From: Gnetum montanum
Taxonomy: Eukaryota; Streptophyta; Gnetopsida; Gnetales; Gnetaceae
Assembly: GCA_015680685.1 (NCBI GenBank)
Contig: MNCI01004676.1
Span: 19,878 to 83,877, forward strand
Reading direction: 5' to 3'
DNA: 64,000 nt
Part shown: piece by piece, positions 23,590 to 35,098 of the stretch
Layout: the number at the start of each line of letters is the position of its first letter
How positions within the stretch are numbered: position 1 is the stretch's first letter
Notes under the pieces: model-generated
What the model saw: only the letters and a program-made list of their open reading frames with translations
Databases searched by the model: none
What the model was told of the DNA's origin: nothing
Position numbers and translations under genes: made by a program

Positions 23590-25858
23590 GGGATCCCCTA
23601 GCTATACACCATCAAAGAGGCCACCAAAATTTCCCCCATCAGGTGAAGTAGTCCCTCCTCCTCCAACTATTGAAGGACTTCTATAGCATCTCATAGCCCC
23701 TCTTCCTAGGTCTCTATCTCCTTAGTCTGGGGAGGGATCTCCGCTACTACTACTTTTGTCATTGCTTTGGTAGCCCTCTTACCTAATTCAAAGGTTAGCA
23801 TATGAACACTTAGGAATAACTTAGCATAATCTATCATGACATAAAAAGAGAAAAACATAAACAGATAAAATGCAAATAATGCATCTAATAACTCATACTA
23901 ACCTACCACATCCATGCGAAAGTCAAAAAAGTTCAAGCACATCTTCTTGCCACATGCCTTCTCAACCTCTCGCACAAGCTCTTCTATGGGATTTGGCCTC
24001 TTAATATTTATTTTACAAAATCCTACTATCTTTACAATATAATGCTTTTCCTTAGCCACATTCCTAGTACCAGCTGGTGGGGGCTCACTTGCACTATCAT
24101 GTGAGTAGTGAGATTGCCCTAAGGGACATTTAGTCATTATAGAAAAAAACTCACTAATCACCTCTAGGGGATCGTGTGCTCACATGGTAGCAAATAGGTG
24201 CTTGATCCATGACTTTCAAAGCTACGCATGGTTCTACACCATCCATAGTCTATCCTCATGAATCACCAAAAACTCTACAAACCTTTGTAGGTACCCTGCA
24301 AAGAAAGTGAAGTGCACATGTGACCTAGCCTAGAGGTTGTGGTGTAGCTTGAATATCTCAACATGTAAGCCACCAGAAAGGTGAGAGGCCTAGTTATACC
24401 TCATGGCCTCCTCTAGTACATCCCTCATCACTTGTGCCTACTCCACCCCAAGGATTTTTCCTTGGGAGAGTAGCTTCGAAAACACATGAGCGTAGAAGAG
24501 AGGGTAAATCTCACAGACAATAAGCACTAGAATGTCCTTAACAAGGATGTATTTATGATATTAGGAGGCACCTAGCCACTCTTTAATATCCCCTCAGTGA
24601 TCCACCTGTTTTTTGGTCTTATGAATGACCAATGGTCCATTGAAGGGGAGGCCAAAGAGGTCTACAAAGAAGTCATTAGTGAGGTCCAAGACTACCGTCA
24701 TACCATGTACCCACGTGACAAAGTTATGAGCATTGTCACTAAATGAATCAATAATGGCAACCATTTCAGCCACTAGGATGCTTGGCCTAAGGGCCAAGAA
24801 AAGGTCCATCAGCCTAGCCTGTGTGAGCTTACTGGTCGACTCCACTAGGGCCTTATTGCACAACCAATATTGTGCACCGTCAAGATCCCCATACTTCATA
24901 ATGAGGGTGATCTCAGTACAGCTTGTAGTTACTACTATGACCTCTCCTAAAGTGACAATAGTTGCGATATAGAAAAATAATAATAATAATGTTAGTATCA
25001 TGGGAAAAAGGTAAAGTAGCAAATGCATGAGAGTAAAGCAATAAACTACTTATGTGGGACAAAAGGTGTGCATGATGATGGTGGTGGTGTCGATGCCTCC
25101 TTGATGCTAGGTACATCGTCCACTCACTCCACATCCAACTAGCCATGGATTTGACACCTCTAGTAGGCCTTCAAATATTGATAAGGGTATTTTTCCAAGT
25201 TAGACCCAAATTTTCTTGATCACCCCTACCTGAATGCTCTTACAAGTTGAAAATTACTACAAGGCCATGGAGGTCAATTTCAAAGCCCCCTCCTCATCAT
25301 GCAGGTCATGCTCACTAATGCTAAACCTGGCAAAAAACATGATCAGTTAGCATCTCCATATGAATTGATAGCCAAACGAATAATGCAAAGATCATAGGAA
25401 AACTTACCTCTTGCATAGCACACCATCCTAGGTGGGTTCTGAAATAGGGTATGCACACATTGAGCAATAAAGAGAGTGTTGCTCTATCTATAGTAACTAA
25501 ACTTTGGCATTATCTAGTTCTTGGACAATGGCCTAACACCCCTAGGGTATTAGGTTAACCTCCTACTCTGCCATCATTGGTAGTGAGCCCATCAGAAATG
25601 AACCTTAGAATGCCCTAGTTTTCCCTAGGTAATAATGTCTCTGTGATGACACCAGAAGCTTTCACCACTAAGTGTGACCACATAATCACATTGAAATGCT
25701 AGAGTAGGAATTCTAGGAGTTCATGTGCTCCTGGTCAGAACCATACTTCTTGGTGACCCAACTGTGTGTCTGGTGTAGGCGTATTTGGGGTAGGCTCACT
25801 CATATAATAGAGGATGCCAATGAGCTCCACCATGATGAGGATTGGATTCAACAATACA
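23590..25858 (-). pseudogene. Unrecognised multi-exon pseudogene
   Basis: The minus strand shows exon-like frames separated by introns with good signals. The clearest is 25407-25327 (81 bases): CAAGAG|GTAAGT to TTTTTTGCCAG|G. A second runs from about 23902 to 23783, ending TTTGAATTAG|G. Weaker acceptors lie at 25860-25859 (GATTGTAG) and 24948-24947 (CACTTTAG). The best exon (24946-23903) gives SKLTQARLMDLFLALRPS, HNFVTWVHGMTVVL and FFVDLFGLPFNGPLV, then FFDFRMDVV. The FVTWVHGMTV...LFGLPxxGPLV pattern faintly recalls plant mobile domain proteins, a weak guess. Scattered stops mark it as decayed. Confidence 0.45.
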
Positions 25859-25859
25859 C

Positions 25860-28082
25860 TACAATCACAAAAGCAACAAAGAAAGTATTAGTATACATTG
25901 GATGCATAATAACACACTAACTTGCACTTAGAAAAATTAGTAATGTTAACATAGCATAGCAAAATTAGCAAAATAAATATATGTCCTTAGGGTTCCTTGT
26001 GAGCCTTGCTGAAATAGAATGTCAATACATAGATTTGATGCACCTAGTGCTCACTGGGGTACAACACTAACATAGCACTAGTATTTTGTGTTACATTCAC
26101 ATGATGTCGATTGTCTTCATTTACATATTTTGGTAGTTTGGTATGTTCGGTTGAAAAATTTAGCATTTTGGAAAAGCTTTGGTACACATTGCATTTTGTT
26201 TCATAGGTAACATTCTAGAACTTTGCATTCTTGCACTTAGCATTTATTCATATTTTAACATTTCATTACTACATTTGGCACAATGCTCAAATTTTTTCTG
26301 AACTCTGGGTAGTGTAACCTAGAGTGCCCATGAAAAATTCTAACTTTGGGTTATCCCTCCCCAAGAGTGTAACCTAAGAAAAATGACAATTTTTTTCTAA
26401 TTGTTAGATACTCTCCCCAAGGAGCATAGGTCCCCCACCAGAAATCATCCAATTTTTTCTAACTATTAGCTATGCTCCTTAGGGAGCGTAGCCCCCAAAA
26501 AATTATAAAAAAAAATCAAAATCAAGCTAAACAAAAAAAACTAACTACCACTTCCACTACCATGTTGTGCCTTCACTTGAGGCACCGTGCCCCATTCATG
26601 GTGCTAGCCAACCCTGTTACACTCCACCACTATGTGTTGAGGTGGTTCCCATGGCCATGGTCTATCATGACCTTTCCTTTCTATCCTTGCCTTCCCACTG
26701 TGGCTGCCACCCCCACAGCCATGCTATTCATCCTACCTTAAGCCATAGTCCCAAAAACATGAAAATAAAAAAAATATCACAGAGTTCCACCCATTGGCTA
26801 TGGCCTTCCTTGAGCTACAATTGCTAAACCCTTGCCCTCGCCTTTTGCCTCTCCATGTAATAGCAACACAAAATGAAAGAAATCATGGCCATGCACAAAA
26901 TGATAGCCCTTTCATCTATAGCCACAACAAACCACCATGGTAGTTGTGTGCCTCCACTAAATCCTACCCTAATATAGAAAGAGGAACAAGGGGGTATTAT
27001 GGTCCCTTGCATCCAAGTCACAGTTGTCTTGGCTACAGCCATGAAACCCATATTTTTTCCCTTCCCCCTTGATCCTAGGTCGTGGCTGCCCTAGCTGTGG
27101 CCATAAGAAACTTATTTCACCCTCTTCCTTGCCCCCCATGTGCTGTGGCCCTCACAAAAAATAGCAAACTTTCACCTACAACCACTAAAACATAGAAATC
27201 CTATTCTTTTGCATCACCTATAAGCCAAAAACAAAAACATGCACAAATAAAAAATCCTCACCACCATAAATGTGCCCTCCCTTTTCCTGGCCATGGTGGC
27301 CTTAGTGGCCATGATGGTGATGGTCCCTACCAAGGTAGGCCACCCCCAAATCCTAAAACCCTAATGAGAGGTAGGGCAAAGGAGATACAAGGAAAAAATT
27401 GCAAAAAAGAAAAGAGGGGGGTAGACCATAGCAGAGTACCTAGTAGATGATAGCTCTCTTTGTTTCTCCATGCATGCCCACAAGAGACATTGTAGTGCTT
27501 GTTCACCCTCATCCACATTGAAGAGCCCAAGGTGCTAACATTTATTTTAGTGCATCATGTTGCCTATCATACTCTAGGTGCTATGCTCTAGCTTCACTTC
27601 TCACTCCAACTGTGCTACACTTTGTAACTTCTCATTTTCAATTTGGAAAATGATAGTTTGACCTTGGTGAAATATGCATATATAGCTTTTTAGGGTAATT
27701 AAATGCACTACCTATCAAGACATTGTTCCACAGTTAAGAAAGTCTTTTTTTAGCAGTCCCAAGACTTAGAAAATTTTCTAGATTTTTTCTAACATCCCAG
27801 TGAATGTCTAGCCTAACTTCACATTTCAAGAACTCCCAACCTTACCAAAACCAATACAGTTTTCACAAACCATGATCCATTACAACTTAAACTAGCATGC
27901 CTTAGCCTATTGAGGCCTGAAATCGACCTACATCCTTGCTTTTACAACTCCACATTGGCATGCTTAGGCACATTTTCATTACATTACTTTCTTTATTTTT
28001 AGGCATTTTGACTTCATCTACGATAGGTGTGGCTTGACATTCTTTCTAGTTTCTTTGTAGGATACTTCGTAGGTTTACAACA
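25860..28082. other. Unassigned region left of Tat copy T1
   Basis: No coding frame stands out; frames at 26472-27530 look like chance openings in low-complexity sequence. It includes the palindrome array at 26290-26500. The 5' LTR and gag of T1 should lie in or left of this stretch, but I cannot find a clear LTR copy. Confidence 0.4.
26290..26500 (+). repeat. Palindrome array of the GCTATGCTCC type
   Basis: Repeated units combine attttttctaa with paired arms such as gctatgctcc/ggagcgtagc (about 26469-26493) and ctctccccaaggagcatagg. The same theme fills the U3 of the Tat LTRs at 39905-41546 and 52981-54962, so this may be a remnant of a related LTR. Confidence 0.45.
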
Positions 28083-29100
28083 TGAGCATGTGCAGGTATC
28101 TTCATTCATCTCTATTCCTCACTGGGCCTCATGGCAACCTCACGTGATACATTAATACCAAATGCCTAGACCTTGAGTCCATAGCCTATCACAAACATAT
28201 AACATCTATAGAGGCATCGCTAGATTGGCTAGACCATCTTGTCAAAGCTCTAGATCTAGAGGTAGACGATAGCACTGAGGATCCCCTTGTCGAGGTCCCT
28301 ATAATGACACTTAGTGGCAAGTCGAAAACATTGAAACTTAGTTCATTGTTAAAGCCTCAACACACCCAAAACATTGCTAAAACACTCAGCAACAACATCA
28401 AGATGTTTGCATGGTCTTATGAAGACATGCTAGGACTAAATCCTTGCATAGTATAGCATAATATAATCCTCAATCCTTGCATAAAACTAGTCAAGTAGAA
28501 AGGCCACAAGGTTAGGCTTGAGGTGGCATTGGCAGTCTACAATGGAATCACCAAGCTTTACAAAGCTGGTTTCATTTGGGCTATTGACTATGCAAATTGG
28601 GTCTCCAACATTGTGGTTGTACCTAAGGAAAATAGAAGCATAAGCATTTGCATAGACTTTCGGGACTTGAACAAGGTGACCATTAAAGACAATGTTCCAT
28701 TGCCTAGTATTGATCAACTAGTTGATAATATGGCTGGTCATGCCTTATTTTCCTTCATGGATGGGTTTTTTGGTTACAACCAGTTTTGTATCAACTTGGA
28801 GCACCAACTTAGTATGACCTTAACCTCAGGTAATGTACTATGTTGTATCATGTTTCCTTAGACATTACCTTAGGTTAAGTCCTAAGAAATGTATCTTTAG
28901 TGTCAAAATAGGTCATATGCTAGGTTTCATAGTATCAGAAGTAGGTATACGCATAGATCCCAATAAGGTTAAGGCCATCATCAACTTAGCACCACTGACT
29001 AACCTTAAGGAGCTATGTAGGCTACAATTCATTTGTAGGTTTATCGTACAATTGATTGACAAGTTGCAACCCATGTAACATTTGCTCAAAAAGGAAGTCC
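28083..29100 (+). pseudogene. Tat-type reverse transcriptase lacking its catalytic segment (T1)
   Basis: The approach reads MFAWSYEDMLGLNP (about 28400-28440), then KLYKAGFIWAIDYANWVSN, CIDFRDLNKVTIKDNVPLP, LVDNMAGHALFSFMDGFFGY and MTLTSGNVLCCIMFP. At about 28858 the sequence jumps to HYLRLSPKKCIFSVKIGHML and FIVSEVGIRIDPNKVKAI. The stretch that should hold the FGLxNA region and the YxDD box is missing, about 60 codons by comparison with the usual domain. The enzyme could not work. Confidence 0.78.
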
Positions 29101-29476
29101 ACTTCAAGTGGATCGGTCAATGAGAAAAGGCATCTGACAACCTTAAACAAGAGCTAGCTCAACTTCTAACAGTCTACCCTCCACAAGGGGATAAACCATT
29201 TCACATCCACCTTGCAACCTTTGATGCATCCATTGCTTCTCTACTTTGCCAGACGATGGCTCAAAGGTCCCTGTGTACTACCTAAGCCATACATTAGTGG
29301 CCCATGAAGAAAAATATAATGATGTAGAGAAGACCTACCTCACCTTAGTCTTTACACTTAAGAAGTGAAGGCACTATCTTTTCCATAGCTAGGTAAACAT
29401 CATCTATAAGAACAATGTACTATAGGCAATCACAATGAACATTTATGAAAGTAGTTGAATTTCATGATGGAAAGTA
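29101..29476 (+). pseudogene. First RNase H domain, decayed (T1)
   Basis: KEVHFKWIGQ, ELAQLLTVYPPQGDKPFHI and LATFDASIASLLCQ match the start of the gypsy RNase H. EEKYNDVEKTYLTLVFTLKK and RHYLF follow after a shift. Confidence 0.65.
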
Positions 29477-30060
29477 ATGACCATGGAGTTGGACCTACAC
29501 TACATAGTGCAAGCATCAACCAAAGGTCAAGAAATAGCCACACAACTCACAGCTTCACCAATAAATGATCAAGCAACAACAGATTTAGAATTTGCAGATG
29601 AACATGTTAGTAGCCTAAGCCAAGTGCTTGCTAGCTTTGATATGATTTTACACTTTGATGGTGCTTCAACCTCTCAAGGGGGTAGTGTTGCTACCATAAT
29701 CACATTTCCCTCTAGGGATATCTGATCCTTCACTTATCATTTTGCATTTCCTTTCACCAATAATGTAGTATAGTATGAAGGTCTCCTTAGAGGCATCCTA
29801 GCAGCCCATGATCTAGGAATTCAAAACCTAGTGATTTAAGGTAATTTGTAGTTAGTCATTAATAAAGTCATAGAGGTTTAGGCTTGCAAAGCACAACATT
29901 TACAATCTTACTATGACTAGGCAAAGCACCTACTCAAATGATTTGCAGGCACAGATATCCAACACATTCACCACAATAAAAATGTCATTGTTGATGCATT
30001 AGATACACTAGCCTTAAGCATTGCACCTAACATGTTTAATGCCTTTCCCACCTTAGTAAT
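29477..30060 (+). pseudogene. Second, archaeal-type RNase H domain (T1)
   Basis: The open frame 29477-29725 contains FDMILHFDGASTSQGGSVAT, where HFDGAS holds the first acidic residue. After a stop the frame continues YHFAFPFTNNVV, YEGLLRGILAAHDLGIQNL, LVINKVIEV and HNKNVIVDALDTLAL. An added RNase H of this kind between the usual RNase H and integrase marks the Tat lineage. Confidence 0.75.
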
Positions 30061-31354
30061 GGATTGCACTAAATCTATTACACAAATAACTAACATTGCA
30101 TTTGTAGCCACAATAAGCACGACCCATGCTCAAGAGTAGTATAAGGACATCAAATCATACCTTCAATAGGGTGAGGCTCTACAACATCTAACCACTGATT
30201 AAAAGGATGTAGTGCAAAAATGATCATGGAAACACTATGTCATAGATCCTATAATGGCATACTTCTAAACTATTTTAGCAACAACAAAGTACAAATGATC
30301 GTTGATCAAGTCCATAAGGGATTGTGCAGAGGCCACATAGCACCAAGGGAAATGACATTGAAAATTAGATGCTTGGGCTACTATTGGCCTTACATGAAGC
30401 ATGATTATGTGTGCAAGGTCAAGACATGCAACATGTATTAGTAGGATGGCAACTTAATGCATGTGTCACCCATTGAGCTACACACCACACAGATCACGTG
30501 GCCATTCCAACATTGGTGGTTGGATATCATAGGCCCCATCATGCTTAGGTCTTCTATAGAACATAGCTTCATCATAACTGCAATCGAATACTTTACCAAG
30601 TTGGTTGAGGCTATTCCCCTTAGGAAAATAACATTGTAATAGGTTTGTAAATTCATCCTTGACAACATAGTGACCCTATTTGGTTTACCCATGACTATAG
30701 TCATAGATAATGGGCCATAATTTAGCAGTGCAAAAACCAAAGCCTTCTACGAGCACCTTGGTATTAAAAATTTCTTTGCATCACCATACTACCCACACGC
30801 GAATGGCCAAGTGGAGGCTATAGACAAAGTAATTTTCAACCTTCTAAAGAAGATGCTTAGCACTAGCAAACAACAATGGCACAAGCAACTGGTCTATGCA
30901 CTATTGGCTACTGCACAATGTGTAGAACAACAACAAGTAAGACATCATATAGCCTTGTGTATGGGTCTGAAGCCATTTTCCTCTTGAATTGTAGGTCCCA
31001 TTGCTTCACATGATCCTCTTGAGCTTCATTGATGAGGCTTAGAACAACAAGTTGAGAATCATTCACCTTGACTCTATAGAGGAGGAGCATAGCTAGATGC
31101 TTAATCACATTGAATGGTATCAAGAGAAGTAATGAAAAAAGCACCATTACAATTAGCATCAATGCCCAATCAAGAAAGGAGACTTAGTCCTTAAGACCAT
31201 TCACAAACCTGCAAATAAATTCTCAGCCAACTGGAAAGGAATTTTCTTGGTCACAAAGGCCTATGAAAATGGAGCATTCAAGCTTGTTGATCTAGATGAA
31301 AATGAGTTTTTCAATCTAATCAACCATTCATACTTGAAGCTATACTATGTCTAG
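30061..31354 (+). pseudogene. Integrase (T1)
   Basis: The zinc-binding part has VHKGLCRGHIAPREM, YYWPYMKHDY and KTCNMY (30300-30440). The core has FQHWWLDIIGPI with the first Asp present, ITAIEYFTKLVEAIPLRK, IDNGP with the second Asp (about 30705), and HANGQVEAIDKVIFNLLKKM with the Glu. The C-terminal part reads KPANKFSANWKGIF, AYENGAFKLVDLD and SYLKLYYV before the stop at about 31353. The catalytic triad is thus visible, unlike in the Athila copies, but stops and shifts break the frame. Confidence 0.8.
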
Positions 31355-31407
31355 TACACAACACTTTATCAAAAATAAAGCAAGGTAAGCACAAGGCATC
31401 TACTATG

Positions 31408-31745
31408 ATGTTAAACTAGCACAAAGCATCCACTATGATATTAAATTGGCATAGAGTATCTGCCATGATGTTAAACTGGCACAAAGCATTCACTATGACA
31501 TTAAACTAGCACATCTAGTCTGTTATAACTATAAACTAGCATAGAATGTCCTTGGGCTATGACATTAAACTAGCATTCATAGCAAGTCTGCCATAACTAT
31601 AAACTAGCACAGCTCTTCCTTGCATCATGATGTTAAACTAGCACAACATCCACTATCTGCTATGCTATTAAACTAGCACATAGCATTTTTCTAAGACTAT
31701 AAACTAGTACATCATGGTCTTCTAGGACCTTAAACTAGCATAGCA
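31408..31745 (+). repeat. Tandem array of TTAAACTAGCA units (T1)
   Basis: Eleven copies of TTAAACTAGCA or close variants start at 31411, 31441, 31471, 31501, 31531, 31564, 31600, 31632, 31668, 31700 and 31730, a period of 30-36 bases. Several are preceded by cactatgatg or similar. The array lies between pol and the 3' LTR. Related units occur in copy T2 (51815-51865 and 50281-50370, reversed). Confidence 0.8.
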
Positions 31746-32797
31746 TGCAGTCTACTAGGACTTGAAATTGGGTTCGTAGTTCAGCACACATAGCTCAACA
31801 TACATAATTCTATGGACAAGTGAGCATGAACACCTCTGATCCTCCATCATCTGCCCATGCCTTTTGGGAATGGTAGGGTAGGATGCTATAGTTCTAGAAT
31901 GGAGTTCACATTGTCAAGAAAGAGGCCTCTAGAATATTTGTAGTGTCACTACCCTTGGCATTTTGTTGATCCTTTAGATATTCCCATGGGCATTTTTTTG
32001 ACTTTCTAGAGCTACCACCACCATTGTGAGTCGTACCACCCCTAGGTTGTGTTGATAGCATCACTGGCCTTGGGTATTTCATTATTGATTGAAGCTCTCA
32101 TTGTTAGCACCACCCGCTAGAGTCCTAGCAGTACTATGGCCTAGCCACACCACTACCATCCTCTAGCCCTCACCATTTCCTAGGTTTGAAAGTGCATCCA
32201 GCAACTTGGATTTTTGCTATTTTGCTAGGTTTCCAAGCTCTTATCATTGGTGTGGAGTCTTGGGCACCTGCATTACCATTGCCCTTGACCACCTTGCTAG
32301 CATCCCTGGGGTGCTCATTTTCAATGTGGTTACTAGAGCTTTTGTAGCCTTTTGGCTCCAGCACCTGCACTGACCTTCTTACTACAATTTTGCAACTAGT
32401 CCAATCTTGAATTCCCATTGGCCTTCTCCTAAGAACTTCAATGGGAGGTCAACATGTCAAGGGTAAGCCATTTTGGTGCTATGGGTGATGGCCCTTTCAC
32501 AAGCATTCCAATGAGAGGCCATTTAATTAGCAACAAGCCACCTTGGAGCCATAATCATGGTTAGTTATAATGACCCTGCATCTTGTAGCATGATTCATCA
32601 TTTACATCTCATTCCTCACTTGCTATCCCAAGCCAATTCCCTACATCCATCACCTTTAGCATCCCATTTCCCTTAGTGCTCTTGACCCTAGTGAAGAGCC
32701 ATCTGATTGAACATCGATGAGTAATGTTGATGCCATGTTTGCTCTAGTGTTTTAGGTTCTTTGTTGACATCTCTTGGGCCACTCCTTCAAACATCAA
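31746..32797 (+). other. 3' region of T1, remnants of a frame
   Basis: The plus strand reads MNTSDPPSSAHAFWEW (from about 31828), then KKEASRIFVVSLPLAFC, with many stops. The rest is rich in ccaccaccattg-type phrases and shows no domain. Confidence 0.4.
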
Positions 32798-32811
32798 CAA
32801 AGAGGAACCGA
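32798..32811 (+). other. Polypurine tract of T1
   Basis: caaagaggaaccga stands directly before the TGAAACACC start of the LTR. Confidence 0.5.
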
Positions 32812-32875
32812 TGAAACACCACTAAATTTGGGCAATAGCACCTCAATTGCAAATTTGTCCAAGTGTCAACATGAG
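32812..32875 (+). repeat. 3' LTR of T1, first part
   Basis: tgaaacaccactaaatttgg and cctcaattgcaaatttgtcc align with the minus-strand start of the T2 LTR (54962 leftwards). The LTR breaks off at 32875 where copy C begins and resumes at 39905. Confidence 0.75.
32871..32875. repeat. Left target-site duplication of copy C (atgag)
   Basis: atgag before copy C pairs with atcag (39905-39909) after it, with one difference. Confidence 0.6.
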
Positions 32876-33752
32876 TGATGAGTGGCGAGGTACCCCTACA
32901 CTCAACCATATGAATACGAGTGTTACACATGTGATCTGGTTGAATTCCATAGACTAAGTGCCTACACGCCTCATGGAACACTTAAGGTTAATCGTTCATT
33001 GTCTTCCTAGACTTACTTGTATTTGTCATGGTTGTATGGTTAAGTAAGTCTAACATATGTGATTTTTATATCTTTTATGTTTTATCTCCTATGCTAATGA
33101 GGTAAAGGGTGAAGAGGCTAATTAACTAACTTTAACTAACTAACTAAGCCTTAATTAACCTAGCATAAACATCCATTCCAAGTTACCATTCATAACCTGA
33201 ACCAATGCAAACTTGGTTACCAAACGCTAGTCGTTACTGGGATTACCAAGCGTAACGCACATGCTCAAAGTGGTCGTACTGAGTGCACTTAACTATGAGA
33301 GAAGGGTTGAGAGAGATTTAATTAACTAATAAAGAATTTAAATTATGAATAATAAATAATAAGAATTAAAGTCCTATTTAGCCTATTCCATGCACTGCAA
33401 GGTTTATCCAATAGTTTGTCTTTATTTCCATACACAAACTTGTGTTTAGGTACAATATTTGCTCGAATAAAGATCCATTCACTTTGGAGCTCCTACTGTG
33501 GAGACATGGAAATTATTCTATCTCTGGAGAGGTAAAATTGCTAGAGTCTCACTAAGGGTCTAGATCTAGATTGAGAAACACGGGAGAGCTACCTCTTATT
33601 TATAGACTTAGCGGTGCACCGCGATATTGCATATGCGATATCACAGGGGACGACGTGATATCGCATACGCGATATCATGGGGGATGCGATATCGCAACAG
33701 ACGTGATATCACATAGGCGATATCATGGTCCATGCGATATCATGTCCCATCA
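32876..33752 (-). repeat. 3' LTR of copy C
   Basis: In plus orientation it starts TGATGAG and ends CCCATCA (877 bp). It holds aggtacccctacactcaacc, an antisense TATA (cttatttatagactt, about 33596) and the GATATC cluster at 33617-33742. R/U5 aligns with copies A, B and D. Confidence 0.86.
33617..33742 (-). repeat. GATATC palindrome array in U3 (copy C)
   Basis: Seven exact GATATC sites plus one gatatt lie within about 125 bases, often flanked as GCGATATC or GATATCGC, separated by short variable spacers such as acaggggacgacgt. Confidence 0.8.
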
Positions 33753-33766
33753 TACCCCCAAGACTA
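33753..33766 (-). other. Polypurine tract (copy C)
   Basis: On the minus strand tagtcttgggggta precedes the LTR start TGATGGG. Confidence 0.6.
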
Positions 33767-34123
33767 AATAAAAAATTGTGCTCGAGTTCCTGACAAAATA
33801 TCGGGAAGGTATGGGATTATTGACTTGGATGGAACTAATGGTGAATGGGATGACATGTGAATGGATCATCATTACAAGACATGACAAAACTGGTGTTCAT
33901 GACAATAAGAGTAAACACGTTATACATTTGACATCAGGCCTTATTTGGCAGCTAAGAGAGAAGAGAGAAGAGAGAAGCAGTTTGCTGCTGCCAACTCCAA
34001 GATTACGCCTTTCATTGTCTATCCATACACACGCCATTGATCCTGCTCCTTGCATAGTTTCTTCTGCACCGATCCATTCTAATTGTTCCCTCCAGATCCA
34101 ATCTGTTGTTGTATGATTTCCAT

Positions 34124-34333
34124 CTGCACACACAACACAATCTTATATTAACAAGGGTAAATGAATCTCAATGTACTTAGTACCTTGCTTTGGTAAAAGT
34201 CCATTGGCTAAGTTGTGGTATGGTTGATATGGATCTGAAGATATAATAGTGGTGACTACAAAAAATGTAGGGGTTAGGAGAAAATTGAAAAATTGAAAAA
34301 ATTGGGTCAAGACCCCCATGACTAAGAGCAAAC
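34124..34333 (-). other. Putative intron with acceptor before ATG (copy C)
   Basis: On the minus strand AGAG|GTTTGC (34333) and GTGTGTGCAG|ATGG (34124) bound 210 bases. The frame after the ATG has DWIWREQLEWIGAEE, similar to copy A. It is homologous to the intron-like intervals of copies A, B and D. Confidence 0.38.
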
Positions 34334-34597
34334 CTCTGGTAGTGATAGAATGGAGAAAAATAAAAGGAACAAGAAAGTTGGAGAAAAAGAGACAACTGTA
34401 ACATCGATAAAGTGGATGTCAAGATGGAAATGAATAAAAGAGAGTGGATTGAAAAAATGTTTAAGAGAAATAATTTAATTGGTGCACCAAATAGGAATGC
34501 CAGTGGGTCCTCCACAGAGCAAGATCATGCCCTTAATGCCCTGACAAACCCACATCCAAAAGTCCGTAGGCTTTAGGAATGTCATTTGGAACAAGAG

Positions 34598-34885
34598 TTA
34601 AAGTCTTAGCCACAAGAATTTACCAAAAATAAAACAATGCATCAACCAAAATATACACTGATGATATAACCGGTAATGAGGTGGACAATGGAGCAATAAT
34701 GATAGAAATAGGAGAGTGGAATGGAAACTCAAGAACAAGGTGGTGTACAGCCCCTTGTGTATTGCATGGTTAATGTGACTTAGCAGATCCCATTCCATGT
34801 CCGGCCTCAAACAAACCACTTCCACTGACTTTTCATCAATGCATTCGTCCAATCCATCCACTCGAAGTAACAAGAATGCCTTCAC
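34598..34885 (-). pseudogene. Second conserved 3' ORF, open (copy C)
   Basis: The 95-codon open frame reads MKAFLLLRVDGLDECIDEKS, INHAIHKGLYTTLFLSFHS and a hydrophobic LLFLSLLLHCPPHY. It aligns with frames in copies A (to 4390) and B (to 18878). The upstream half present in copy B is broken here. Function unknown. Confidence 0.42.
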
Positions 34886-35098
34886 CCAAGAGCCACTACC
34901 ATTCTGAAGAAATGAAGGAGGAGAGAATGGGAAGCAAGAAGGTCCTTAGTTAGAGGGAACATGTTTATTTTAGTTCCATAAGCAGTCCTTGTAGCCCAAA
35001 TGATTATTTCATCTAAGGGGTGTGCTTTGAATTCTCACTATTTTTTTTTGTGTTTTTGCATGAGAACCACACCATGCAAAGACTTTGTTAATTTTATT

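Noticed and set aside
24913-25146. His-rich minus-strand frame
   Set aside because: It crosses a likely intron acceptor and an (AAT)n stretch; the His run comes from a simple repeat.
26472-27530. Several small frames on both strands
   Set aside because: They overlap each other in low-complexity sequence and show no motif.
31408-31745. CRISPR-like look of the regularly spaced repeats
   Set aside because: The host is a plant, the repeats are short (11 bases) and variable, the spacing is uneven, and the array sits inside a retrotransposon.
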